A stretch of 6,940 nucleotides of DNA from Candidatus Cloacimonadota bacterium (GTDB taxonomy: Bacteria; Cloacimonadota; Cloacimonadia; Cloacimonadales; Cloacimonadaceae), in contig JAQVMI010000009.1 of assembly GCA_028703735.1 (NCBI GenBank), positions 1 to 6,940 on the forward strand, read 5' to 3'. A program made the position numbers and the translations under genes. The notes under the pieces are model-generated. The model did not search any database and was not told where the DNA came from. It saw only the letters and a list, made by a program, of their open reading frames with translations. The stretch's first letter is position 1. Each line of letters begins with the position of its first letter. Positions 1 through 4,015 of this stretch are shown here, one piece after another.

Positions 1-1206
1 ATCTCTCCAAGCATATATGGCATTATCTTCTGCTGAGATACTATAGGCAAGCATTGGAAGGGTTTGATCTGTATCCCAGGTGCATATTTCGTATCCACCA
101 GCTTGTCCACCTACGGCATATGTTCCGTGTTGGTTCAGCCGTTGACCATAGATATCGTATCCGTTGTCTGCGTAATTCTCGGCTGTTTCATAAGCGATAA
201 TAACCCCTCCAAAACCATCGGATATTGCTTGAGGATTTAACTGGTACGAATCGTGAAGAGTGCTTACTTCCACATAAGAATTTACACCGCCACCAGCCCA
301 CTGCAAGATACCTGTGGTTTCTCCGGAAATTTTTTGGGCATAGATATTGCTGTCTGTGGCACTTAAATAGTGTTCCCATATAATTATAGCACTAAATTCA
401 CCACCTTGTACTATAACAGGATGAATTTGAGGCAAATCTAAGTTATTGATAGCAACACCGTTGGCAGTCCACTGAATTGTGCCATTTGCAACTCTTTGAG
501 CAAACACATCCCAGCTTGGGTTAACATGATCTTCCCATACGATAATAGCACTGCCCACAGCATCATTGACCAGGCTGGGGTTAACTTGATTATTGTTTGC
601 TATGCAAGCAGGAACTCCTCCATCAGCCCAAAGATTTATGTTGGTAGCACCAATTCTTTGGGCAAAGATGTCATAATCCGTGGCGATTGAGTATTGCTCG
701 TAAGCAATAATTGCACCATGATCACCATCTGTGCAGATGGCAGGATTCACCTGATTCAGGCTTTCAGCCAGAAGCTGCATCCGTTTACCATTTGTATTTG
801 TATCTAAAAGCCCTGTTGGGAGGATGTGCCTGGTATATATGTCATAATCTCCCCCCCGGTTATCAGACCAAGCTACGAAGGCACCACCGTTTTCATCTCT
901 CGCCATTTTGGGGGGAGATTGTACGGAGGCGTCGTCACAAATAAGCAATCCTGTTACAGGCCAGCCATGTTGGATATCGCCATCCTCATTAATCCATTGG
1001 GCATAGATGTCATTATTGCCAGCTCTGTCATCCTGCCAGGTAATGATAGCACCGCCATCATTATCACTAACCATGGATATATTAATTTTGTTGCTGGTAC
1101 CGCTGGCAACTATCTTGCCCGTTTCGTGGTCAATCCACTTCATGTGCCCTGTGTTGTCCACTCTTTGAGCATAAATATTGTAATTACCCGACCGTTCATC
1201 CTGCCA
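1..1206 (-). repeat. Tandem ~56-residue WxDxRxGxxDIYAQR-type protein repeats
   Basis: Eight copies of a protein-level repeat fill the gene after its signal peptide and a short N-terminal stretch; the last is cut by the window edge. The spacing between successive core aromatics is 56, 56, 56, 55, 53, 62 and 61 residues. The first two copies are also similar in DNA: TCATCCTGCCAGG occurs at 1028-1040 and 1196-1208, exactly 168 bp (56 codons) apart. Regularity falls off towards the C-terminus, where copies 6 and 7 have longer loops. Confidence 0.85.
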
Positions 1207-1365
1207 GGCTATTATTGCACTACCACTGTTTGCACTTACAACTACTTGATTAATTTGGTTGTTAACAGTTTTCACAACTGGTATGCAATCCAAGATATTC
1301 TGCGCCCAGATGATGTTCAGGCTGATTATCACCAATATGGTGAGGATTAGAATTTGCTTACGCAT
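1..1365 (-). CDS. Secreted repeat protein, probable beta-propeller (3' end missing)
   Basis: The frame is open for 455 codons from the ATG at 1365 to the left edge with no stop, so the C-terminus lies outside. The start is supported by an AAGGAG site 6 nt upstream and a Sec-type signal peptide: MRKQ, a hydrophobic core to about residue 20, and probable cleavage after WA before Gln23. The rest is a tandem repeat. The aromatic residue that opens each core motif falls at W54, W110, W166, Y222, W277, W330, Y392 and W453, a period of 53-62 residues and mostly 56. The best copies read WQDERSGNYNIYAQRV and WQDDRAGNNDIYAQW. Copies 1-3 keep the D-x-R-x-G core; copies 4-7 lose it but keep (D/N)(I/V)(Y/F)(A/G)Q. 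Seven full blades plus the start of an eighth suggest a beta-propeller; this is inferred from repeat length and strand-like composition. Substrate and role are unknown. A surface-binding or cell-envelope protein is likely, and a sorting signal could lie beyond the edge. Confidence 0.88.
   Translation of the reverse strand, partial: MRKQILILTILVIISLNIIWAQNILDCIPVVKTVNNQINQVVVSANSGSAIIAWQDERSGNYNIYAQRVDNTGHMKWIDHETGKIVASGTSNKINISMVSDNDGGAIITWQDDRAGNNDIYAQWINEDGDIQHGWPVTGLLICDDASVQSPPKMARDENGGAFVAWSDNRGGDYDIYTRHILPTGLLDTNTNGKRMQLLAESLNQVNPAICTDGDHGAIIAYEQYSIATDYDIFAQRIGATNINLWADGGVPACIANNNQVNPSLVNDAVGSAIIVWEDHVNPSWDVFAQRVANGTIQWTANGVAINNLDLPQIHPVIVQGGEFSAIIIWEHYLSATDSNIYAQKISGETTGILQWAGGGVNSYVEVSTLHDSYQLNPQAISDGFGGVIIAYETAENYADNGYDIYGQRLNQHGTYAVGGQAGGYEICTWDTDQTLPMLAYSISAEDNAIYAWRD
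846..920. repeat. 11-bp perfect inverted repeat of C and G runs within a gene
   Basis: AATCTCCCCCC at 846-856 is the exact reverse complement of GGGGGGAGATT at 910-920, with a 53-nt spacer. The left arm lies in a run of seven C (851-857) and the right arm starts with six G (910-915). Both lie inside the repeat-protein gene and encode the Gly-Gly-Asp of blade 3 and a Ser-Pro-Pro just before it. The frame is intact through both runs. Whether the arms pair in the mRNA is not known. Confidence 0.7.
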
Positions 1366-1543
1366 GTTTTGCTCCTTGTTTAATAAAATGATTTAGGGTA
1401 TCACTACTATTTGCTGTTAGCATATATATAAAGCAGGACAAAAATGCCGCCTTAAAGCATGAAACAGCAAGTTTTATTAGCACATTCCTCAGCTTCATTT
1501 GGATTGATTCCTTGGGGGTTAAGGATTCAAACCGGTTAGTCAT
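1358..1543 (-). CDS. Marginal small ORF, possible 46-61 aa membrane peptide
   Basis: I do not recognise this ORF. It begins at an ATG that shares one base with the TAA of the OmpA-family gene (TAATG) and ends at a TAA 8 nt inside the repeat-protein gene (ATGCGTAA), an arrangement typical of translational coupling. Only GAGG, 10 nt upstream, could serve the first ATG. A second in-frame ATG at 1498 follows AAGGA at about 10 nt and would give 46 residues starting MKLRNVLIK. Downstream of it is one hydrophobic stretch, roughly residues 20-44 of the longer form and rich in Leu, Ala, Phe and Cys. This could be a membrane anchor or a signal peptide. The alternative is that it is plain leader DNA of the repeat-protein gene, which has its own strong ribosome-binding site. 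Short length and lack of a recognised family keep confidence low. Confidence 0.22.
   Translation of the reverse strand: MTNRFESLTPKESIQMKLRNVLIKLAVSCFKAAFLSCFIYMLTANSSDTLNHFIKQGAKHA
1372..1377 (-). promoter_or_regulatory. Ribosome-binding site of the repeat-protein gene
   Basis: AAGGAG lies 6 nt before the ATG at 1365 and fixes the start just ahead of the signal peptide. The context AACAAGGAG-N6-ATG is the same as that of the upstream OmpA-family gene. Confidence 0.85.
1506..1528 (-). other. Small hairpin just after the OmpA-family stop codon
   Basis: On the minus strand GAATCCTT, a 7-nt loop AACCCCC, then AAGGAATC can pair as 8 positions with one mismatch, starting 14 nt after the stop codon. 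No T-run follows, so it is not a standard intrinsic terminator. It could be an mRNA processing or stability element between two cotranscribed genes, or chance. Confidence 0.3.
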
Positions 1544-3324
1544 TAGTTTTGAACCTCAAATTCTATTCTGCGGTTCTTTGCACGTCCCTCAGAGGTTTCG
1601 TTAGATGCAATTGGCTCTGCTTCGCCCTTGCCAATTACATCTATGCGTGAAGAGCTTATTCCCTTCTCCACCAGCCAGTCTTTTACCGACTGAGCCCGTT
1701 TTAGTGATAAAGCCCGGTTGCCATCCTCACCACCTACACTATCGGTGTGGCCCGAGATTATCACATTTACATCTGGATTTGCTACTAATGAGGTATATAC
1801 CCTGTTCAGAATGCTTTCTGATACTTGTTTGATAGTTGCCCTGCCTGTGTTGAACATAATGCCATCAAGCACTACTTTCTTGCCTTTTGTCATGTCTAAG
1901 AGGTCGTCTTTCGGATTCAGAGGGTTTTTACCTGCCACAATTTCTGCTCCGTCATTCATGCCACCACCATCGGTATCAATTTTTAGGGGGTCTGTTCGGT
2001 GGGTCATTAATTCGGCATAATCATCCAGTGAATCACCATCTGTATCTGCTTTGTTGGGATCGGTTTTGTACTGATTTATTTCCAGCCCATCGGTTAAACC
2101 ATCTTTATCAGTATCTGGGAGAAGAGGATCTGTGTGATAGATCAATACTTCATCACCATCGGAAAGCCCATCACCATCGGTATCTTTCAGGTTGACGTTA
2201 GTTTGGTACTTTTGTTGTTCGTCCACATCATAAAGCCCGTCACCATCCGTATCTTTCAGGGATGTATCTGGATTTGGAGCTGGAACTACAATGGGTTCGG
2301 TTTTCTTTGGTTCTGCAAGGTTTATCATATCATCAGTTGGAACCAAGGGGTTTTTACCTGCCTTAATTTCTGTACCATCGTTCAAGCCACCACCATCGGT
2401 ATCTATGTTTAGAGGATCAGTGAAATAGATGGAGACTTCTGCAAAGTCATTAAGCCCATCATTATCTGTATCTGCTTTATTGGGATCAGTTTTGTACTGA
2501 TTCACCTCGATGCCATCTTTCAAGCCATCTTTATCGGTATCGGCAACCAATGGATTAGTTCTAAAGATTAATATTTCGTCACCATCGCTAATGCCGTCAC
2601 CATCAGTGTCTTTTTTATTTACATCAGTACGGTATTTGCTAATCTCATCTCCATTACTAATGCCATCACCATCTGTGTCTTCTGTCAAGGGATCCACCAC
2701 TGGCTTTTTTTCTACAATTATTACTACCTGTTTTGGTTCTTGAAGCTTATAGGGACGTGTAAGCACAATCCCGAACATTATATTGAAGTAACCATCTTGC
2801 TTCTGGTTGGTTAATCGGTTTAATTGATTATCGCCACGCTTTCTTCCATCCAACATATCAGATAATGATAGATTGTAGCCTCCACTCAATTCCAGCAAAA
2901 CCCGTGAACTTAGCTTTGTTTGAATTCCCAAACCGGCTGGAATAATCGGCACAATGTCTGCTTGACCATCTTTTGTGTCTTTTGCTGCTCCAAATCCTGC
3001 ATAGATAAATGGAGATAGTAATTTCATCTGGATTGGTCTAAACAGAAGCCTGACATCAGCACTTACAGATTTTGTGTTGTAAATATCTGCTGCTTTAAGC
3101 TGTGTATAGCCTACTCCAAATCTGGCAAGTATCTGGTTGGACATAGCCAGTTGTAGGTGCCCTCGTCCCATTGGAACCCATTCTTCTTCATTGGGAGCAT
3201 TATCACCCTGGGCAACTCCACCTTCAAATCCATAGCCCCAAACAGAGCCTACATATTGTGCATTGGCTAAACTGTACACTAATAGCATTATAGCCAACAC
3301 TATCAGGCTGATTCTTGTGTTCAT
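1543..3324 (-). CDS. OmpA-family outer-membrane protein with ten TSP3 repeats
   Basis: This 593-residue protein is complete. Residues 1-22 are a Sec signal peptide (MNTR, Leu/Ile/Val core, cleavage after ANA before Gln23). Residues ~24-196 are Gly- and aromatic-rich alternating strands fitting a small outer-membrane beta-barrel. After a short linker with Lys and Pro, ten 23-residue thrombospondin type 3 repeats (DTDGDG-x-x-DGDE type) start at residues 216, 239, 262, 285, 308 and 358, 381, 404, 427, 450; their Asp residues should bind Ca2+. A Pro-rich linker lies at ~333-357. Residues ~484-593 are the OmpA C-terminal domain, with GHTDSVG, LSLKRAQSV and NRRIEFEV motifs. By alignment to E. coli OmpA D271 and R286, D528 and R543 are the expected diaminopimelate-binding pair. 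The protein should tie the outer membrane to peptidoglycan through a calcium-stiffened stalk. The start is backed by AAGGAG 6 nt upstream. The two five-repeat blocks are an internal duplication. It is too diverged for an ompA symbol. Confidence 0.95.
   Translation of the reverse strand: MNTRISLIVLAIMLLVYSLANAQYVGSVWGYGFEGGVAQGDNAPNEEEWVPMGRGHLQLAMSNQILARFGVGYTQLKAADIYNTKSVSADVRLLFRPIQMKLLSPFIYAGFGAAKDTKDGQADIVPIIPAGLGIQTKLSSRVLLELSGGYNLSLSDMLDGRKRGDNQLNRLTNQKQDGYFNIMFGIVLTRPYKLQEPKQVVIIVEKKPVVDPLTEDTDGDGISNGDEISKYRTDVNKKDTDGDGISDGDEILIFRTNPLVADTDKDGLKDGIEVNQYKTDPNKADTDNDGLNDFAEVSIYFTDPLNIDTDGGGLNDGTEIKAGKNPLVPTDDMINLAEPKKTEPIVVPAPNPDTSLKDTDGDGLYDVDEQQKYQTNVNLKDTDGDGLSDGDEVLIYHTDPLLPDTDKDGLTDGLEINQYKTDPNKADTDGDSLDDYAELMTHRTDPLKIDTDGGGMNDGAEIVAGKNPLNPKDDLLDMTKGKKVVLDGIMFNTGRATIKQVSESILNRVYTSLVANPDVNVIISGHTDSVGGEDGNRALSLKRAQSVKDWLVEKGISSSRIDVIGKGEAEPIASNETSEGRAKNRRIEFEVQN
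1903..2253 (-). repeat. TSP3 block 2 (duplicate of block 1)
   Basis: Residues 358-474. Every repeat sits exactly 142 residues (426 bp) after its partner in block 1 with no gap. By hand count about 83 of 117 residues are identical. Repeats 3 and 5 are the best conserved (20 of 23 and 20 of 25), repeat 4 the least (13 of 23). Confidence 0.88.
2329..2679 (-). repeat. TSP3 block 1 (five 23-residue calcium-binding repeats)
   Basis: Residues 216-332 of the OmpA-family protein. Five repeats start with DTD and are 69 bp apart. The fifth has DTDGGG-L-NDG, in which a usual Asp ligand is Gly, a form often seen as the last unit of such arrays. Confidence 0.9.
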
Positions 3325-3330
3325 TTTGAA

Positions 3331-3336
3331 CTCCTT
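3331..3336 (-). promoter_or_regulatory. Ribosome-binding site of the OmpA-family gene
   Basis: AAGGAG lies 6 nt upstream of the ATG at 3324. It sets the start immediately before a well-formed signal peptide. Confidence 0.85.
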
Positions 3337-3339
3337 GTT

Positions 3340-3370
3340 AACATATGTTTATGCATCATTTGTACACAAA
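3340..3370. promoter_or_regulatory. Cluster of short palindromes upstream of the OmpA-family gene
   Basis: Three short symmetric sites lie side by side just upstream of the ribosome-binding site: AACATATGTT (3340-3349), ATGCAT (3351-3356) and TTTG-TACA-CAAA (3359-3370). They could form an operator or part of the leader. AT-rich DNA yields such sites easily, so this is a weak call. No clear -35/-10 pair was found here. Confidence 0.22.
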
Positions 3371-3728
3371 CTCATTTGCTTATTTTTAGTCTTTTACCTA
3401 ATATTAAGTAGCATAAATAGATACCAAGTAGCTAAGAGCGAGACTATCATAATAGTGTAACAATATACAATAGAACATAATACACATCTGCTGCAAATTA
3501 ATACGCATGACAATACCATTTGATCAAAGCACATGACACTATCTAATGACAGTATAAGGTTGCATTTGCATAAAGCAAATCTTATTTTTATAAAACTGAG
3601 TTGAGAATTATGCTGTTGGCGGAATTGATATGTATGGCTTCCCTTCATTTCAGGTGAGTAGAGGTAATTATCTTTAAACGTTCCTACCGAGGTAAATATG
3701 CAAAACTGGGAATCTTGCCTGTTTTTAT

Positions 3729-3747
3729 GGACTTGATCCGGCATCCA
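3729..3747. repeat. Fragment resembling a common dispersed intergenic repeat (CCGGCATCCA type)
   Basis: GGACTTGATCCGGCATCCA matches, from memory, the core of a small palindromic repeat found in intergenic DNA of many bacteria, where a matching CCGGCATGAC arm normally completes the hairpin. Here that arm is missing, so the copy looks decayed. Recognition is by eye only. Confidence 0.45.
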
Positions 3748-3827
3748 TTACTTTTACTAACATCATAGTATTGCTGTAAAAAAAAAGTAGGGTAACAACA
3801 TGCCATCATTGGAACATTTTTAAAAAA

Positions 3828-3854
3828 TGGATTCCTGTCTTCTCAGGTATGACA
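3828..3854. repeat. Degenerate hairpin repeat (TGGATTCC...GGTATGACA type)
   Basis: The segment starts TGGATTCCTG and ends CAGGTATGACA around a 6-nt centre, TCTTCT. The arms ATTCCTG (3831-3837) and CAGGTAT (3844-3850) pair with one mismatch. It looks like a worn copy of the widespread TGGATTCCCG...CGGGAATGACA intergenic hairpin. It lies about 80 bp from the ATCCA fragment at 3729-3747 and in opposite orientation (ATCCA versus TGGAT), so both may be ends of one decayed element. Confidence 0.45.
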
Positions 3855-3885
3855 AGCACAAGAAATAATCTACACACTCATAATG

Positions 3886-3911
3886 AAAAAGAGCCGAGAA
3901 AGGCTCTTCTT
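3886..3911 (-). terminator. Intrinsic terminator of the peptidase-type gene
   Basis: On the minus strand AAGAGCC, a 6-nt loop TTTCTC, then GGCTCTT form a perfect 7-bp stem, and the T-run continues through 3886. It sits about 105 nt past the stop codon at 4016. On the plus strand the stem is followed by TTCTTAT, so it is weaker that way, and no plus-strand gene needs it. Confidence 0.78.
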
Positions 3912-4015
3912 ATCCGATTTACAGAGAGTAAAAATTTCCGTTATCACACCCAGAAAAGAATAGCGTTTGCCTTTGTTATCAGCAACCGCTATTCATGGCG
4001 CAATATCGTTATTAT

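Larger units (their letters stand above)
3325..4015. other. 691-bp non-coding AT-rich intergenic region
   Basis: No credible gene is seen on either strand. The left part (3325-3480) must hold the leader and presumably the promoter of the OmpA-family gene; TATGAT on the minus strand at 3446-3451 is a possible -10 but has no convincing -35. The middle part has a 6-bp AT-rich hairpin (ATTTGC at 3564-3569, GCAAAT at 3575-3580, 5-nt loop). The right part has fragments resembling dispersed intergenic repeats, a run of nine A at 3778-3786, and a near-perfect hairpin at 3811-3835 (GGAACATTTTT pairing with AAAAATG and TTCC around a 2-nt bulge). The terminator of the peptidase-type gene is at 3886-3911. 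Confidence 0.8.

Noticed and set aside
826..1350. 174-codon plus-strand ORF opposite the repeat-protein gene
   Set aside because: It lies antisense to a well-supported coding frame with a signal peptide and periodic repeats. Its regularity is a reflection of that gene's repeats.
1905..2680. CRISPR-like periodic direct repeats (CACCATC-x-GTATC every 69 bp)
   Set aside because: The period equals 23 codons and the units encode TSP3 repeats (DTDGDG) in an open frame; the intervals are not unrelated spacers.
1718..2743. Several plus-strand ORFs opposite the TSP3 and OmpA regions
   Set aside because: They are shadows of the minus-strand gene, with His/Ser/Pro-rich translations of the repeat DNA and no ribosome-binding sites.
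3564..3595. Plus-strand terminator-like hairpin (ATTTGC/GCAAAT then T-rich)
   Set aside because: The stem is only 6 bp and AT-rich, and there is no plus-strand gene upstream for it to end.
3394..3744. 116-codon minus-strand ORF in the intergenic region
   Set aside because: Its composition is odd (Cys-, Ser- and Tyr-rich with no domain), it has no ribosome-binding site, and its first codons, reading MPDQV, are what the dispersed repeat fragment yields when translated. It also covers the likely promoter region of the OmpA-family gene.
3325..4015. tRNA, riboswitch or other structured RNA in the intergenic region
   Set aside because: I looked for a cloverleaf, T-loop sequence or known aptamer cores and saw none; only short AT-rich hairpins and the terminator are present.
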